Assembly: GCA_030440445.1 (NCBI GenBank)
Contig: CP098528.1
Span: forward strand, 186,001 to 250,000
Length of the DNA: 64,000 nucleotides
Reading direction: 5' to 3'
Source of the DNA: Halomonas sp. KG2
GTDB lineage: Bacteria > Pseudomonadota > Gammaproteobacteria > Pseudomonadales > Halomonadaceae
Below, piece after piece: positions 11,843 through 22,529 of the stretch. The notes below the pieces were generated by a model that was not told the origin of the DNA, searched no databases, and worked only from the letters and a program-made list of their open reading frames with translations. Position 1 is the stretch's first letter, and each line of letters starts with the position of its first letter. The position numbers were made by a program, and so were the translations under genes.

Positions 11843-13966
11843 GTGGCACGCAAGACTCCACTTAATCGTTATCGCAATATCGGTATCGTCGCTCACGTTG
11901 ACGCGGGTAAAACCACGACGACTGAGCGCGTGCTTTTCTATACCGGCTTGAACCACAAGTTGGGTGAAACGCATGAAGGTGCCTCGACTACCGACTGGAT
12001 GGAGCAGGAGCAGGAGCGTGGTATTACTATCACCTCGGCTGCTGTTACTACCTTCTGGAAAGGTATGAGTCACCAGTTTGATGAGCACCGCATTAATATC
12101 ATCGACACCCCGGGGCACGTTGACTTCACTATCGAGGTCGAGCGTTCTTTGCGTGTTCTTGATGGTGCTGTTGTTGTACTGTGCGGCTCCTCCGGCGTTC
12201 AGCCGCAGACCGAAACGGTCTGGCGTCAGGCTGATAAGTACGAAGTTCCGCGTATGGTCTTCGTCAATAAGATGGACCGTACTGGCGCTGATTTCTTCAT
12301 GGTTGTTGACCAGTTGAAGGAGCGCTTAGGTGCTAATACTGTGCCGATTCAGATTAACTGGGGCACAGAGGAAGACTTTAAAGGCGTTATCGACCTGATT
12401 CAGATGAAGGCTATCCTGTGGGATGAGGAAAGCCTGGGTATGAATTATGAGCTTGTTGATATTCCGGCTGAGCTGCAGGAAACGGCCGAGACGTATCGCG
12501 AGCAAATGGTTGAAGCCGCTGCCGAAGGCTCTGAAGAGCTGATGGATAAGTACTTGGAAGGCGGTGAGCTGTCGATTGAAGAGATCAAGGCTGGTCTTCG
12601 TGCGCGTACGTTAGCCAACGACATTGTTCTGGTGACCTGTGGTTCTGCATTTAAGAACAAAGGTGTCCAGGCAGTGCTTGACGGCGTTATCGAATACATG
12701 CCTTCGCCGACTGAAGTTAAGGCGATCGAAGGTGAGTTGGACGACAAAGATGGTACCGTGGCAACTCGTGAGGCTGATGATAGTGCTCCGTTTGCAGCGT
12801 TAGCGTTTAAGATCGCTACCGACCCCTTCGTTGGTACTTTGACCTTTATTCGCGTCTACTCGGGCGTTCTGAAATCTGGTGACGGCGTTTATAACTCCGT
12901 TAAGCAGAAGAAAGAGCGTGTTGGTCGTATCGTTCAGATGCATGCCAATTCGCGTGAAGAGATCAAGGAAGTACTTGCTGGCGACATCGCGGCATGTATC
13001 GGTCTGAAAGACGTCACCACGGGTGACACCCTGTGCGATATCGATAACAAAATTGTTCTCGAGCGCATGGAGTTCCCGGATCCGGTTATCTCGGTAGCCG
13101 TTGAGCCGAAGTCGAAGGCTGATCAGGAAAAGATGGGTGTTGCACTGGGTAAACTTGCCCAGGAAGATCCTTCCTTCCAGGTGAAAACCGACGAAGAAAC
13201 CGGCCAGACCATTATTTCTGGTATGGGTGAGCTGCACCTCGATATCCTTGTTGACCGTATGCGTCGCGAGTTCAAGGTTGAAGCCAATATCGGTAAGCCT
13301 CAGGTTGCTTATCGCGAAACAATTCGCGGCAACATTGAGCAAGAAGGCAAGTTCGTGCGTCAGTCGGGTGGTCGTGGTCAGTATGGTCACGTTTGGCTGC
13401 GCATTGAGCCGCTGACTGCAGCAGAAAAGGGTGAAGGCGAAGACGAACTGTTCTTCAAGTTCAACTCTGAAATCGTAGGTGGTGCGGTTCCCAAGGAATA
13501 CGTGCCTGCGGTTGAGAAGGGTGCCTACGAACAGCTCAAAAACGGTGTCATCGCGGGTTACCCGATGATCGACGTTAAAGTAACGCTGTTTGATGGTTCC
13601 TTCCATGACGTGGACTCTAACGAGACTGCGTTCAAGATTGCTTCTTCTATGGCAGTGAAAGAAGGTGCCAGGAAGGCCAAGGCCGTGCTGCTGGAGCCGG
13701 TGATGAAGGTCGAAATCGTGACCCCCGAAGAGTTTATGGGTGACGTCATGGGCGACCTGAGCCGTCGTCGCGGTCTGGTGCAGGGTATGGATGACTCCTC
13801 TTCTGGTAAAGTCATTCGTGCAACGGTGCCACTGGGTGAGATGTTCGGTTATGCAACCGATCTGCGCTCACAAACCCAGGGCCGCGCGAGCTACTCTATG
13901 GAGTTCGCGAAGTACGAGGAGGCGCCCTCCAGCGTCGTTGAAGCCGTCATCAATCAAAACGGTTAA
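11843..13966 (+). CDS. fusA: Elongation factor G
   Basis: This GTPase drives translocation of tRNA and mRNA and, with the ribosome recycling factor, splits ribosomes. It has 707 residues and starts at GTG ([17 protein letters not shown]) after GGGAGCTTCACC. The P-loop AHVDAGKT is at residues 17-24, DTPGH is the G3 motif and NKMD the G4 motif. The C-terminal domains IV-V include the [14 protein letters not shown] block. It is the third gene of the str operon and is followed 29 bases later by tuf. Confidence 0.98.
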   Translation: MARKTPLNRYRNIGIVAHVDAGKTTTTERVLFYTGLNHKLGETHEGASTTDWMEQEQERGITITSAAVTTFWKGMSHQFDEHRINIIDTPGHVDFTIEVERSLRVLDGAVVVLCGSSGVQPQTETVWRQADKYEVPRMVFVNKMDRTGADFFMVVDQLKERLGANTVPIQINWGTEEDFKGVIDLIQMKAILWDEESLGMNYELVDIPAELQETAETYREQMVEAAAEGSEELMDKYLEGGELSIEEIKAGLRARTLANDIVLVTCGSAFKNKGVQAVLDGVIEYMPSPTEVKAIEGELDDKDGTVATREADDSAPFAALAFKIATDPFVGTLTFIRVYSGVLKSGDGVYNSVKQKKERVGRIVQMHANSREEIKEVLAGDIAACIGLKDVTTGDTLCDIDNKIVLERMEFPDPVISVAVEPKSKADQEKMGVALGKLAQEDPSFQVKTDEETGQTIISGMGELHLDILVDRMRREFKVEANIGKPQVAYRETIRGNIEQEGKFVRQSGGRGQYGHVWLRIEPLTAAEKGEGEDELFFKFNSEIVGGAVPKEYVPAVEKGAYEQLKNGVIAGYPMIDVKVTLFDGSFHDVDSNETAFKIASSMAVKEGARKAKAVLLEPVMKVEIVTPEEFMGDVMGDLSRRRGLVQGMDDSSSGKVIRATVPLGEMFGYATDLRSQTQGRASYSMEFAKYEEAPSSVVEAVINQNG

Positions 13967-13995
13967 CCGTTAGCTAACGTAAAGAGGTTATAGCA

Positions 13996-15189
13996 GTGGC
14001 TAAGGAAAAATTTGAACGTTCCAAACCGCACGTCAACGTCGGCACCATCGGTCACGTCGACCACGGTAAAACGACCCTGACAGCGGCCCTAACCCGTGTG
14101 TCTGCTGAGGTTTTCGGCGGCGACTGGCGTGAGTTTGATACCATCGATAACGCTCCTGAAGAGCGCGAGCGCGGTATCACCATCGCTACGTCTCACGTTG
14201 AGTATCAGTCTGAAGAGCGCCACTACGCGCACGTTGACTGCCCAGGACACGCTGACTACGTCAAGAACATGATCACCGGTGCTGCGCAGATGGATGGCGC
14301 AATCCTGGTATGTTCTGCTGCTGACGGCCCGATGCCGCAGACGCGTGAGCACATCCTGCTGTCTCGTCAGGTTGGCGTTCCGTTCATCGTTGTGTTCCTG
14401 AACAAAGCGGACATGGTCGATGACGAAGAGCTGCTTGAGCTGGTTGAGATGGAAGTTCGTGAACTCCTCGACGAGTACGACTTCCCGGGTGACGACACGC
14501 CGATCATCACTGGTTCTGCGCTGATGGCTCTGAACGGTGAAGATGAGAACGGCATGGGTACTACTGCTGTTGCGAATCTGATCAAAGCTTTGGATCAGTA
14601 CATTCCTGAGCCGGAGCGTGCTATCGACCAGCCGTTCCTGATGCCGATCGAAGACGTGTTCTCTATCTCTGGCCGCGGTACTGTTGTTACCGGTCGTGTA
14701 GAGCGCGGTATCGTTAAGGCAGGCGAAGAAGTGGAAATCGTGGGTATCCGCGACACCACTAAAACCATCGTTACCGGTGTTGAAATGTTCCGTAAGCTGC
14801 TCGACGAAGGTCGTGCAGGTGAGAACGTTGGCGCCCTGCTGCGTGGTACTAAGCGTGATGACGTCGAGCGTGGCCAGGTTCTGGCTAAGCCGGGCACCAT
14901 CAACCCGCACACCACCTTCGAAGCAGAAGTTTACGTACTGTCCAAAGAAGAGGGTGGTCGTCACACGCCTTTCTTCAAAGGCTACCGTCCCCAGTTCTAC
15001 TTCCGTACCACTGACGTAACAGGTACTTGTGAACTGCCGGAAGGTGTTGAAATGGTAATGCCGGGCGACAACGTTAAGATGGTTGTTACCCTGATTGCTC
15101 CAATCGCTATGGACGAAGGTCTGCGCTTCGCAATTCGCGAAGGCGGTCGTACCGTTGGTGCTGGCGTTGTTGCAAAAATCGTCAAGTAA
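13996..15189 (+). CDS. tuf: Elongation factor Tu
   Basis: EF-Tu carries aminoacyl-tRNA to the ribosome as a GTP complex. It has 397 residues and a GTG start ([19 protein letters not shown]) with AGAGG upstream. The P-loop GHVDHGKT is at residues 19-26, followed by DCPGH and NKAD. It closes the str operon and has a strong terminator. Gammaproteobacteria often carry a second tuf copy elsewhere, which this window cannot show. Confidence 0.98.
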   Translation: MAKEKFERSKPHVNVGTIGHVDHGKTTLTAALTRVSAEVFGGDWREFDTIDNAPEERERGITIATSHVEYQSEERHYAHVDCPGHADYVKNMITGAAQMDGAILVCSAADGPMPQTREHILLSRQVGVPFIVVFLNKADMVDDEELLELVEMEVRELLDEYDFPGDDTPIITGSALMALNGEDENGMGTTAVANLIKALDQYIPEPERAIDQPFLMPIEDVFSISGRGTVVTGRVERGIVKAGEEVEIVGIRDTTKTIVTGVEMFRKLLDEGRAGENVGALLRGTKRDDVERGQVLAKPGTINPHTTFEAEVYVLSKEEGGRHTPFFKGYRPQFYFRTTDVTGTCELPEGVEMVMPGDNVKMVVTLIAPIAMDEGLRFAIREGGRTVGAGVVAKIVK

Positions 15190-15211
15190 GCTTGCTTGAT
15201 TGATTGATCAA

Positions 15212-15235
15212 GGGGGCTCTTGCGAGCCCCCTTTT
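15212..15235 (+). terminator. Rho-independent terminator of the str operon
   Basis: GGGGGCTC and GAGCCCCC form a perfect 8-bp stem with a TTGC loop, followed by TTTT. It begins 23 bases after the tuf stop codon and separates the str operon from the S10 promoter. Confidence 0.92.
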
Positions 15236-15256
15236 CTGCGCACCAATAGCAAATGT

Positions 15257-15285
15257 TTGACATGGGCTTTTGGCGTGCCTATAAT
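15257..15285 (+). promoter_or_regulatory. Consensus sigma-70 promoter of the S10 operon
   Basis: TTGACA (15257-15262) and TATAAT (15280-15285) are both perfect consensus hexamers separated by exactly 17 bases. The start region reads GCGCATCCTTT. Transcription would begin near 15292, leaving a short leader of about 58 bases before rpsJ. The leader contains one 6-bp hairpin, GACGGC-TCGC-GCCGTC, at about 15310-15325. Confidence 0.93.
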
Positions 15286-15349
15286 GCGCATCCTTTGAAT
15301 GCGTGGGTAGACGGCTCGCGCCGTCGACATCCATTGGAGTTTAGGGCAA

Positions 15350-15661
15350 ATGCAGAACCAAAAGATTCGCATTCGGTTGAAAGCGTTCGACCATCGCCTG
15401 ATTGATCAGTCCACAGCGGAAATCGTTGAAACCGCTAAGCGTACTGGTGCTCAGGTTCGTGGTCCGATCCCGCTGCCGACCAACCGCGAGCGTTACACCA
15501 TTCTGATTTCACCGCACGTCAACAAAGATGCGCGTGACCAGTATGAGATTCGTACGCACAAGCGTGTGCTCGATATTGTTGAGCCAACCGAGAAAACTGT
15601 TGATGCGCTGATGAAGCTCGATCTCGCCGCTGGCGTAGACGTGCAAATCAAGCTCGACTAA
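15350..15661 (+). CDS. rpsJ: 30S ribosomal protein S10
   Basis: S10 is part of the 30S head and, with NusB, of the antitermination complex. At 103 residues it is the standard length, starting [19 protein letters not shown], with [15 protein letters not shown] and the C-terminal [11 protein letters not shown] 15350 follows TTGGAGTTTAGGGCAA. It is the first gene of the S10 operon. Its leader is much shorter than the roughly 170-base L4-regulated leader of E. coli. Confidence 0.98.
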   Translation: MQNQKIRIRLKAFDHRLIDQSTAEIVETAKRTGAQVRGPIPLPTNRERYTILISPHVNKDARDQYEIRTHKRVLDIVEPTEKTVDALMKLDLAAGVDVQIKLD

Positions 15662-15811
15662 TTACACTAGACACTTGCGGCCCAGCGCTCATTAATTTTT
15701 AGAATGAGCAGCAGCCGCCGCGCCGTGAGGCGCCACACAATGTGCTAGTGGAATGCTCTGGAAAGGGCAGCCATAGCGGGTGATAGCCCCGTACACTATA
15801 GGAGACTGAGT
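15662..15811 (+). promoter_or_regulatory. Structured 150-base gap between rpsJ and rplC
   Basis: This untranslated stretch can form several hairpins: CACTAG with CTAGTG as a long-range closing pair, GCTCATT with AATGAGC (15687-15693 and 15703-15709), GCGCC-GTGA-GGCGC, and TGCTC with GGGCA before the rplC ribosome site. Most r-protein gaps in this operon are under 35 bases. A leader-type regulatory RNA for rplC-rplD and the genes after them is a reasonable inference. No known r-protein leader was recognised in it. Confidence 0.45.
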
Positions 15812-16450
15812 ATGACTATCGGTTTAGTCGGTAAAAAGGCCGGGATGACCCGTGTCTTTACCGAAGATGGCGCTTCCGTGCCCGTGACCGTTATTGAAGT
15901 TGATCCTAACCGTGTAACGCGCGTTAAGACTCTTGAGTCTGACGGTTACGCAGCGGTTCAGGTCACCACAGGTTCTCGTAAAGCCAAGCACCTCACCAAA
16001 GCGCAAGCTGGTCAGTTTGCCAAGGCGGGTGTTGAGGCTGGTCGTTCACTGATGGAATTCCGTCTTGCAGAAGGCGAAGAATCTCCGGAAGTGGGTGGCG
16101 AACTCACCGTATCCCTCTTCGAAGCTGGTCAAATGATTGATGTGACCGGCACCTCTAAGGGTAAAGGCTTCCAGGGTGCTGTTAAGCGCTGGAATTTCCG
16201 TACCCAAGACAACACGCATGGTAACTCCCTGTCGCACCGCGCGCCGGGTTCTATCGGCATGTGTCAGACTCCGGGTCGCGTATTTAAAGGCAAGAAAATG
16301 GCCGGTCAAATGGGTAATGCCCGTTGCACCGTGCAGAGCCTTGAGATCGTCCGTGTCGACGCCGAGCGTAACCTGCTGCTGATCAAAGGTGCTGTTCCGG
16401 GCGCGACCGGTAGCGATGTTATCGTTCGCAGCGCCGTGAAAGCTCGCTGA
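15812..16450 (+). CDS. rplC: 50S ribosomal protein L3
   Basis: L3 is an early assembly protein whose long loop reaches towards the peptidyl transferase centre. It has 212 residues. The sequence begins [15 protein letters not shown], and [17 protein letters not shown] and the loop [20 protein letters not shown] are visible. Gln in the latter loop is the residue methylated by PrmB in E. coli. The start has AGGAGACTGAGT directly before it. Confidence 0.98.
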   Translation: MTIGLVGKKAGMTRVFTEDGASVPVTVIEVDPNRVTRVKTLESDGYAAVQVTTGSRKAKHLTKAQAGQFAKAGVEAGRSLMEFRLAEGEESPEVGGELTVSLFEAGQMIDVTGTSKGKGFQGAVKRWNFRTQDNTHGNSLSHRAPGSIGMCQTPGRVFKGKKMAGQMGNARCTVQSLEIVRVDAERNLLLIKGAVPGATGSDVIVRSAVKAR

Positions 16451-16465
16451 AGGGGATAATTACCA

Positions 16466-17071
16466 ATGAATCTGAATCTTGCTGCAGGCACGGGTACCGT
16501 TGAAGTAGCCGATGCCACTTTTGGCAAAGAATTCAACGAAGCGCTGGTTCACCAGGTGGTAACCGCCTATTTGGCTGGTGGCCGTCAAGGTACCCGCGCT
16601 CAAAAGAACCGTTCCGACGTACGTGGTGGTGGTAAGAAGCCGTGGCGTCAGAAGGGTACCGGTCGTGCACGTGCCGGTACTATCCGCTCTCCGCTATGGC
16701 GCAGCGGCGGCGTAACTTTCGCGGCGCGTCCTCAGGACCATAGCCAGAAAGTAAACCGCAAAATGTACCGTGCGGCGATGCGTTCCATCCTGTCTGAACT
16801 CGTACGTCAAGAGCGTCTTGTCGCTGTTGAAGAGTTTAGCGTTGAAGCGCCGAAGACCAAGCAGGTAGCTGCCAAGCTGAAAGAGCTCAACCTTGAGAAA
16901 GTGTTGATCGTCACCGAAGAAATTGACGAGAAGCTCTATCTGGCCGCACGCAACCTTCCCCACGTTGACGTGGTGGATGTCGCTGCAGCTGATCCGGTGA
17001 GCCTAGTAGCCTTTGATAAGGTTCTGGTCACCGTCTCCGCCCTGCGTAAATTCGAGGAGAAGCTGGCATGA
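16466..17071 (+). CDS. rplD: 50S ribosomal protein L4
   Basis: L4 lines the peptide exit tunnel and in E. coli is the autogenous repressor of the S10 operon. It has 201 residues. The tunnel loop is the basic stretch [20 protein letters not shown] followed by [12 protein letters not shown]. Its stop overlaps the rplW start (ATGA), so translation of the two is probably coupled. Confidence 0.98.
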   Translation: MNLNLAAGTGTVEVADATFGKEFNEALVHQVVTAYLAGGRQGTRAQKNRSDVRGGGKKPWRQKGTGRARAGTIRSPLWRSGGVTFAARPQDHSQKVNRKMYRAAMRSILSELVRQERLVAVEEFSVEAPKTKQVAAKLKELNLEKVLIVTEEIDEKLYLAARNLPHVDVVDVAAADPVSLVAFDKVLVTVSALRKFEEKLA

Positions 17072-17364
17072 ACCAGGAGCGCGTATTTAAGGTTCTGCTT
17101 GGACCGCACGTGACCGAAAAGGCCGCGATGGCAGCCGAGCGCAACCAGTACGTTTTCAAGGTGGCATCTGATGCTACCAAACCCGAGATCAAGAAAGCCG
17201 TTGAAGCATTGTTCGGCAAGAAGGTCGGCAGCGTTCAAGTATTGAACGTGAAGGGGAAAACTAAGCGTACTGCTCACGGCGTTGGCCTGCGTAAGGGTTA
17301 CCGCAAAGCGTATGTGACCCTGGCTGCGGGTGAAACGCTCGAAGACTTCTCTGGCGCCGAATAA
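17068..17364 (+). CDS. rplW: 50S ribosomal protein L23
   Basis: L23 sits at the exit of the peptide tunnel and is a docking site for trigger factor and SRP. It has 98 residues with the family blocks [14 protein letters not shown] and [15 protein letters not shown]. The start overlaps the end of rplD by four bases. rplB follows after 17 bases. Confidence 0.98.
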   Translation: MNQERVFKVLLGPHVTEKAAMAAERNQYVFKVASDATKPEIKKAVEALFGKKVGSVQVLNVKGKTKRTAHGVGLRKGYRKAYVTLAAGETLEDFSGAE

Positions 17365-17381
17365 GGGCAGGAGTACGGATA

Positions 17382-18212
17382 ATGGCAATCGTCAAGACCA
17401 AACCCACATCCGCCGGTCGTCGCCACGTCGTTAAGATCGTTGGTGAGGAGCTGTACAAAGGTCGTGCTTATGCACCGCTTTTGGAGAAACAGTCCAAGTC
17501 CGGTGGCCGTAACAACTACGGTCGCATCACCACCCGCCACGTGGGCGGTGGTCACCGTCAACACTACCGGTTGATCGACTTCAAACGCACCAAAGATGGC
17601 ATTCCAGCCACCGTTGAGCGTCTTGAGCACGATCCGAACCGTAGTGCGCATATTGCACTACTGAAATATGCAGATGGTGAGCGTCGTTACATCATTGCAC
17701 CGAAAGGTGTCAGCGCGGGTGACGTGCTGGAATCTGGTGTAAACGCGCCCATCAAAAAAGGCAATGCTTTGCCGCTGCGCAATATTCCGCTTGGTTCTAC
17801 CGTTCACGGTATCGAACTGAAGCCGGGTAAAGGCGCGCAGATTGCTCGCAGTGCCGGTACTAGCGCTCAGCTGGTTGCTCGTGAAGGTAACTACGCCACC
17901 TTACGTCTTCGCTCTGGCGAAATGCGCAAAGTGTTGGCTGAGTGCCGCGCAACTCTGGGCGAAGTGAGCAACTCCGAGCACAGCCTGCGTCAACTTGGCA
18001 AGGCCGGTGCGAAGCGCTGGAGAGGCGTGCGTCCGACTGTTCGCGGTGTCGCGATGAACCCGGTGGATCACCCGCACGGTGGTGGTGAAGGCCGCACCAG
18101 TGGTGGTCGTCACCCGGTATCCCCATGGGGTGTGCCGACTAAGGGTCACAAGACGCGTAAGAACAAGCGCACCGACAAGCTGATTATCCGTCGTCGTAAC
18201 AAGACGCGTTAA
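17382..18212 (+). CDS. rplB: 50S ribosomal protein L2
   Basis: L2 is a conserved protein near the peptidyl transferase centre that supports subunit association. It has 276 residues. [20 protein letters not shown] is at about residues 45-64, and the C-terminal [17 protein letters not shown] contains the histidine (His of DHPHGGG) implicated in activity. The gene lies between rplW and rpsS in the usual S10 order. Confidence 0.98.
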   Translation: MAIVKTKPTSAGRRHVVKIVGEELYKGRAYAPLLEKQSKSGGRNNYGRITTRHVGGGHRQHYRLIDFKRTKDGIPATVERLEHDPNRSAHIALLKYADGERRYIIAPKGVSAGDVLESGVNAPIKKGNALPLRNIPLGSTVHGIELKPGKGAQIARSAGTSAQLVAREGNYATLRLRSGEMRKVLAECRATLGEVSNSEHSLRQLGKAGAKRWRGVRPTVRGVAMNPVDHPHGGGEGRTSGGRHPVSPWGVPTKGHKTRKNKRTDKLIIRRRNKTR

Positions 18213-18245
18213 TCGAAATTGCCAAGAACTTAAGAGGTAACGGCT

Positions 18246-18521
18246 GTGCCACGTTCACTAAAGAAAGGTCCCTTCATTGACCTTCATCTTTTGAAGAAGG
18301 TAGAGGCTGCAGTGGAGAAGAACGATCGCAAACCAATCAAGACTTGGTCGCGTCGTTCGATGATCCTACCCAACATGGTAGGTCTGACTATTGCGGTCCA
18401 TAACGGACGCCAGCATGTCCCGGTGCACGTCTCCGAGGAAATGGTGGGTCATAAACTTGGCGAATTCGCTGCTACTCGCACATATCGCGGGCATGCTGCG
18501 GACAAGAAAGCCAAACGGTAA
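18246..18521 (+). CDS. rpsS: 30S ribosomal protein S19
   Basis: S19 is in the 30S head, close to the A site and to S13. It has 91 residues and a GTG start ([17 protein letters not shown]) preceded by AAGAGGTAA. The conserved [15 protein letters not shown] and the basic tail HAADKKAKR are present. Confidence 0.97.
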   Translation: MPRSLKKGPFIDLHLLKKVEAAVEKNDRKPIKTWSRRSMILPNMVGLTIAVHNGRQHVPVHVSEEMVGHKLGEFAATRTYRGHAADKKAKR

Positions 18522-18539
18522 GCCAGAGAGGATTAAGAG

Positions 18540-18872
18540 ATGGAAGTCACAGCTAAGCTGAGTGGCGCTGCTTTATCCGCACAGAAGGCCCGTTTGGTGG
18601 CTGACCAGGTGCGCGGTAAACCGGTCGCCGAAGCTATTGACCTGCTGACCTTCTCACCGAAGAAGGCTGCCAAACTGGTCAAGAAAGTGCTTCAGTCCGC
18701 CATCGCGAATGCGGAAGAAAATAACGGCATGGACATCGACGAGCTGCGTGTCTCGACCATCTGTGTCGATGAGGGCGTGACGCTCAAGCGTATCAAGCCG
18801 CGCGCCAAAGGCCGTGCGGATCGTATCTTGAAGCGCACCTGCCACATCACCGTCAAGGTAGCCGAGAAGTAG
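18540..18872 (+). CDS. rplV: 50S ribosomal protein L22
   Basis: L22 spans domains of 23S rRNA, and its beta-hairpin lines the exit tunnel near the macrolide site. It has 110 residues and starts [18 protein letters not shown]. The hairpin includes [18 protein letters not shown], with no deletion of the kind linked to macrolide resistance. It precedes rpsC by 11 bases. Confidence 0.98.
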   Translation: MEVTAKLSGAALSAQKARLVADQVRGKPVAEAIDLLTFSPKKAAKLVKKVLQSAIANAEENNGMDIDELRVSTICVDEGVTLKRIKPRAKGRADRILKRTCHITVKVAEK

Positions 18873-18883
18873 GAGTCGACCAG

Positions 18884-19588
18884 ATGGGTCAGAAAGTCAA
18901 TCCAACAGGCATTCGACTGGGCATCGTCAAAGACCATGCTTCTGTCTGGTATGCCGAGCGCGGCGCTTATGCCGATAAGCTCAATAATGATCTCGAAGTG
19001 CGCAGCTTCCTGGATCAGCGTTTAAAGAACGCTTCCGTAAGCCGCATTCACATCGAGCGTCCGGCTAACAATGCCCGCATCACCATTCACACTGCCCGTC
19101 CGGGTATCGTGATTGGCAAAAAAGGTGAAGATGTCGACCGTTTACGTCGCGATCTAACCGAGATGATGGGTGTTCCGGTTCATGTGAACATCGAAGAAGT
19201 TCGCAAGCCGGAGCTGGATGCCAAGCTAGTCGCTGCTAACGTAGCGGGTCAGCTTGAGCGTCGCGTAATGTTCCGTCGTGCTATGAAGCGCGCGGTACAG
19301 AACGCAATGCGTCTTGGCGCTGGCGGCATTAAGATTCAGCTGTCAGGTCGTCTGGGTGGTGCCGAAATCGCACGTACCGAATGGTACCGCGAAGGTCGCG
19401 TTCCGTTGCACACGTTGCGTGCGGATATCGACTACGCCACTTACGAAGCTCACACCACCTACGGCGTCATCGGCGTCAAAGTGTGGATCTTCAAGGGTGA
19501 AATCCTCGGTGGTATTGAGGAAGTACGTGCCAAGGCTAAGCAACAGCAGCCTGCCGGCAACGCGCCCAAGAAGAAAGGTTCCAGGTAA
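18884..19588 (+). CDS. rpsC: 30S ribosomal protein S3
   Basis: S3 forms part of the mRNA entry channel and its helicase surface. It has 234 residues. The N-terminal [14 protein letters not shown] and the KH-domain signature [19 protein letters not shown] are visible. The C-terminal tail is short, basic and Gln/Pro-rich. It follows rplV after 11 bases and precedes rplP by 15. Confidence 0.98.
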   Translation: MGQKVNPTGIRLGIVKDHASVWYAERGAYADKLNNDLEVRSFLDQRLKNASVSRIHIERPANNARITIHTARPGIVIGKKGEDVDRLRRDLTEMMGVPVHVNIEEVRKPELDAKLVAANVAGQLERRVMFRRAMKRAVQNAMRLGAGGIKIQLSGRLGGAEIARTEWYREGRVPLHTLRADIDYATYEAHTTYGVIGVKVWIFKGEILGGIEEVRAKAKQQQPAGNAPKKKGSR

Positions 19589-19603
19589 GGGGAGAGCGAG
19601 TCG

Positions 19604-20017
19604 ATGTTACAGCCCAAGCGTATGAAATTCCGTAAGATGATGAAAGGTCGCAACCGTGGCCTGGCGCATCGCGGAAGCAAAATCAGCTTCGGGGAGTACG
19701 GTCTCAAAGCAACGGGTCGTGGCCGCATCACTGCGCGCCAGATCGAAGCAGGCCGTCGTGCGATCACACGTCACGTTAAACGTGGCGGTAAAATTTGGAT
19801 CCGCGTCTTCCCTGATAAGCCGATTTCCAAGAAGCCGCTCGAAGTTCGTATGGGTAAAGGTAAAGGTTCCGTTGAGTACTGGGTAGCCCAGATCCAACCG
19901 GGTCGGGTCCTGTACGAAATTGAAGGTGTATCCGAAGAGCTGGCCCGTGAAGCATTTGAATTGGCCGCACAGAAGATGCCCTTGTCCACCACCTTTGCTA
20001 AACGGACGGTGATGTGA
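19604..20017 (+). CDS. rplP: 50S ribosomal protein L16
   Basis: L16 organises 23S rRNA around the A site. It has 137 residues, with [18 protein letters not shown] at the N-terminus and [18 protein letters not shown] later. The arginine of the KxxRMGKG loop neighbourhood is the hydroxylation site region in E. coli. Its TGA overlaps the rpmC ATG by one base (TGATG), so the two are likely coupled. Confidence 0.98.
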   Translation: MLQPKRMKFRKMMKGRNRGLAHRGSKISFGEYGLKATGRGRITARQIEAGRRAITRHVKRGGKIWIRVFPDKPISKKPLEVRMGKGKGSVEYWVAQIQPGRVLYEIEGVSEELAREAFELAAQKMPLSTTFAKRTVM

Positions 20018-20208
20018 TGAAAGCCCAGGAAATTCGTGAAAAGTCCGTAGGAGAGCTGCAAGAGCAACTCCTCGAGCTACTCCGCGAGCAGTTTAACCTG
20101 CGCATGCAGAAGGCCACTGGCCAACTGAGCCAGACTCATCTGCTCAAGCAGGTCCGCCGGGATATCGCCCGTGTGAAGACTATGCTCAACGAGAAGGCAG
20201 GTGAATAA
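20017..20208 (+). CDS. rpmC: 50S ribosomal protein L29
   Basis: This is a small helical-hairpin protein at the tunnel exit, next to L23. ATG 20017 ([15 protein letters not shown]) is chosen over the GTG one codon upstream because it gives the family N-terminus and the normal 63 residues. [15 protein letters not shown] is the conserved core. Overlap with the rplP stop suggests translational coupling. Confidence 0.96.
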   Translation: MKAQEIREKSVGELQEQLLELLREQFNLRMQKATGQLSQTHLLKQVRRDIARVKTMLNEKAGE

Positions 20209-20209
20209 G

Positions 20210-20470
20210 ATGGCCGAAGAGAAAAAAACACGTACGCTCACCGGCAAGGTGGTGAGCGATAAGATGGATAAATCCATCGTCGTTATGATCGAGCGTCGTG
20301 AGCGTCACCCGATCTACGGAAAATACGTCAAGCGCTCCACCAAGCTGCACGCCCATGATGAGGCGAACCAGGCTAAGGCAGGCGATACGGTTTCCATTCA
20401 GGAGTGCCGTCCGCTTTCCAAGAAGAAAGCTTGGACGCTGGTCGAGGTGGTTGAGCAGGCTAAGGGTTAA
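20210..20470 (+). CDS. rpsQ: 30S ribosomal protein S17
   Basis: S17 is a primary 16S rRNA-binding protein with an OB fold. ATG 20210 gives 86 residues; the upstream GTG 20201 lies inside the rpmC end and adds only three residues. [15 protein letters not shown] and [16 protein letters not shown] match the family. It is the last gene of the S10 operon. A 50-base gap to rplN can fold (ACCTAA with TTAGGT). Confidence 0.96.
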   Translation: MAEEKKTRTLTGKVVSDKMDKSIVVMIERRERHPIYGKYVKRSTKLHAHDEANQAKAGDTVSIQECRPLSKKKAWTLVEVVEQAKG

Positions 20471-20520
20471 TACCTAAAGTCTGCCGATCAGTGCAGTCAG
20501 ATTAGGTTTGGAGAAAACCG

Positions 20521-20892
20521 ATGATTCAGACTCAGACAATGCTGGATGTCGCCGACAACAGCGGAGCGCGCCGGGTGCAATGCATCAAGGTGTTAGGCGG
20601 TTCACACCGTCGCTACGCTCGCGTTGGTGACGTCATTAAGGTAACGGTGAAGGAAGCGATTCCGCGCGGTAAGGTCAAAAAAGGCCAAGTGCTGAAAGCG
20701 GTAGTCGTTCGCACCCGTAGTGGCGTCCGTCGTAGTGACGGTTCGCTGATCCGTTTCGATGGAAATGCGGCGGTTTTGTTGAATAATACCAACGAACAGC
20801 CGATCGGCACGCGTATCTTCGGGCCGGTAACTCGTGAACTTCGTAATGAGAAGTTCATGAAGATCATTTCCCTAGCGCCTGAAGTGCTGTAA
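20521..20892 (+). CDS. rplN: 50S ribosomal protein L14
   Basis: L14 forms an inter-subunit bridge with 16S rRNA helix 14. It has 123 residues, within one of the usual 122, and starts [19 protein letters not shown]. The conserved block [20 protein letters not shown] is intact. It is the first gene of the spc operon. No separate promoter stands out in the 50-base gap upstream. Confidence 0.98.
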   Translation: MIQTQTMLDVADNSGARRVQCIKVLGGSHRRYARVGDVIKVTVKEAIPRGKVKKGQVLKAVVVRTRSGVRRSDGSLIRFDGNAAVLLNNTNEQPIGTRIFGPVTRELRNEKFMKIISLAPEVL

Positions 20893-20906
20893 GGAGCGAG
20901 GCGGAT

Positions 20907-21221
20907 ATGCAAAAGATCAAACGTGACGATGAAGTCATCGTCATCGCCGGGAAGGATAAAGGCAAACGTGGCACTGTTAAGCGGGTACTAGAAAACCGCT
21001 TCGTGGTGTCCGGTGTGAATATGATTAAACGTCACACCAAGCCTAATCCCATGGCGGGAAATCAGGGCGGTATCGTCGAGCGTGAGGCTCCGATTCACGC
21101 GTCCAACGTAGCCATCTTCAATTCGGAGACCGGTAAGGCGGATCGCGTCGGCTTCCAAGTTAAGGAAGACGGTACCAAGGTACGTATCTACAAGTCGACG
21201 CAGACGCAGATCGACGCCTAA
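20907..21221 (+). CDS. rplX: 50S ribosomal protein L24
   Basis: L24 is one of the first proteins to bind 23S rRNA and starts 50S assembly. It has 104 residues. The KOW motif [20 protein letters not shown] is at residues 7-26, followed by [13 protein letters not shown]. It sits 14 bases after rplN and 18 bases before rplE. Confidence 0.98.
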   Translation: MQKIKRDDEVIVIAGKDKGKRGTVKRVLENRFVVSGVNMIKRHTKPNPMAGNQGGIVEREAPIHASNVAIFNSETGKADRVGFQVKEDGTKVRIYKSTQTQIDA

Positions 21222-21239
21222 CGCGAGTCGGGTAGCAAA

Positions 21240-21779
21240 ATGGCGAACTTGAAAGAACGTTATCAAAACGAGGTCGTGGCTCAGCTCAAAGAGCAGTTCA
21301 GCTACGCCAACGTAATGCAGGTACCCCGGATCACAAAAGTGACTCTGAACATGGGTATCGGCGAAGCGGTCAGCGATAAAAAGTTGATCGACAATGCCAT
21401 CGGCGACCTGGAGAAACTCTCCGGTCAAAAACCGTTGGTGACCAAGGCACGCAAGTCCATCGCGGGCTTCAAGGTGCGCGAAGGTTGGCCGATCGGTGTC
21501 AAAGTAACACTGCGCTCAGCGCGTATGTGGGACTTCCTGGACCGTTTGGTGAACATTGCGATTCCCCGCGTGCGTGACTTCCGTGGTCTCAATCCGAAGT
21601 CTTTTGACGGTCGCGGCAATTACTCAATGGGTGTGCGTGAGCAGATCATCTTCCCGGAGATCGAGTATGATAAGATCGATCGCATCCGGGGGCTGGACGT
21701 CACTATCACTACTACCGCCAACACCGACGAGGAAGGTCGTGCGCTACTAGCGGCACTGAACTTCCCGTTTAAGAAATAA
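21240..21779 (+). CDS. rplE: 50S ribosomal protein L5
   Basis: L5 binds 5S rRNA and contacts P-site tRNA and S13. It has 179 residues with the family blocks [16 protein letters not shown] and [20 protein letters not shown]. In E. coli the rplE start region is the S8 target that controls the spc operon. The equivalent RNA fold was not checked here. Confidence 0.98.
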   Translation: MANLKERYQNEVVAQLKEQFSYANVMQVPRITKVTLNMGIGEAVSDKKLIDNAIGDLEKLSGQKPLVTKARKSIAGFKVREGWPIGVKVTLRSARMWDFLDRLVNIAIPRVRDFRGLNPKSFDGRGNYSMGVREQIIFPEIEYDKIDRIRGLDVTITTTANTDEEGRALLAALNFPFKK

Positions 21780-21789
21780 GGGTTGGATC

Positions 21790-22095
21790 ATGGCTAAGAA
21801 AAGTATGATAGAGCGCGAGCTCAAGCGTACTCAGCTAGTCGAGAAGTATGCGGCTAAGCGCGCAGAGCTCAAGAAAATCATCTTGGACGTGAACGCTTCT
21901 GAAGAAGAACGTTTCGAGGCGACGCTGAAGCTGCAGCAACTGCCGCGCGACTCAAGCCCGGTGCGTCAGCGTAACCGCTGCCGCGTGACTGGCCGTCCGC
22001 ACGGTTTTTACAACAAGTTCGGCCTTGGCCGTAACAAGCTGCGTGAAGCCGCCATGCGTGGCGACGTCCCTGGTCTGAAAAAGTCCAGCTGGTAA
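21790..22095 (+). CDS. rpsN: 30S ribosomal protein S14
   Basis: S14 is in the 30S head and is needed for peptidyl-tRNA contact. The 101-residue form here is the long, zinc-free type: it lacks the CxxC pairs of the short form. Conserved [21 protein letters not shown] is at about residues 59-79. It lies 10 bases after rplE. Confidence 0.98.
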   Translation: MAKKSMIERELKRTQLVEKYAAKRAELKKIILDVNASEEERFEATLKLQQLPRDSSPVRQRNRCRVTGRPHGFYNKFGLGRNKLREAAMRGDVPGLKKSSW

Positions 22096-22127
22096 CGTCA
22101 CGTCGAATCATCAGGAGCGCACATTAA

Positions 22128-22520
22128 ATGAGCATGCAAGACACTCTAGCGGATATGTTTACCCGTATCCGCAATGCGCAGATGGCCACCAAGGAGACGG
22201 CTACCATGCCGTCCTCCAAGCTGAAAGTGGAAGTGGCCCGCGTGTTAAAGGAAGAAGGCTACATTACCGACTTTACGGTGGCTGAAGGCGTTAAACCCGA
22301 GCTGACCGTTACTCTCAAGTATTTTGAGGGTAAGCCGGTTATTGAGCACATTCAACGGGTTTCCAAGCCGTCTCTGCGCCAGTACAAGGGCAAAGACAAC
22401 CTGCCTAAGGTCGCCGATGGTCTGGGTATCGCGATTGTCACCACCTCTAATGGTGTCATGACCGATCGTGCCGCGCGCCAAGCAGGCGTCGGTGGCGAAG
22501 TCATCTGCACCGTATTCTAG
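22128..22520 (+). CDS. rpsH: 30S ribosomal protein S8
   Basis: S8 organises the 16S central domain and is the autogenous repressor of the spc operon in E. coli. It has 130 residues and starts [19 protein letters not shown]. It ends with the RNA-binding segment [28 protein letters not shown] is the ribosome site. Confidence 0.98.
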   Translation: MSMQDTLADMFTRIRNAQMATKETATMPSSKLKVEVARVLKEEGYITDFTVAEGVKPELTVTLKYFEGKPVIEHIQRVSKPSLRQYKGKDNLPKVADGLGIAIVTTSNGVMTDRAARQAGVGGEVICTVF

Positions 22521-22529
22521 GAGGCTGGA

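Noticed and set aside
12800..13606. Open frame of 268 codons on the - strand inside fusA
   Set aside because: Antisense shadow of EF-G with no independent evidence.
14089..14964. Long open frame (291 codons) on the - strand inside tuf
   Set aside because: Shadow of a highly biased codon pattern; the + strand is certainly EF-Tu.
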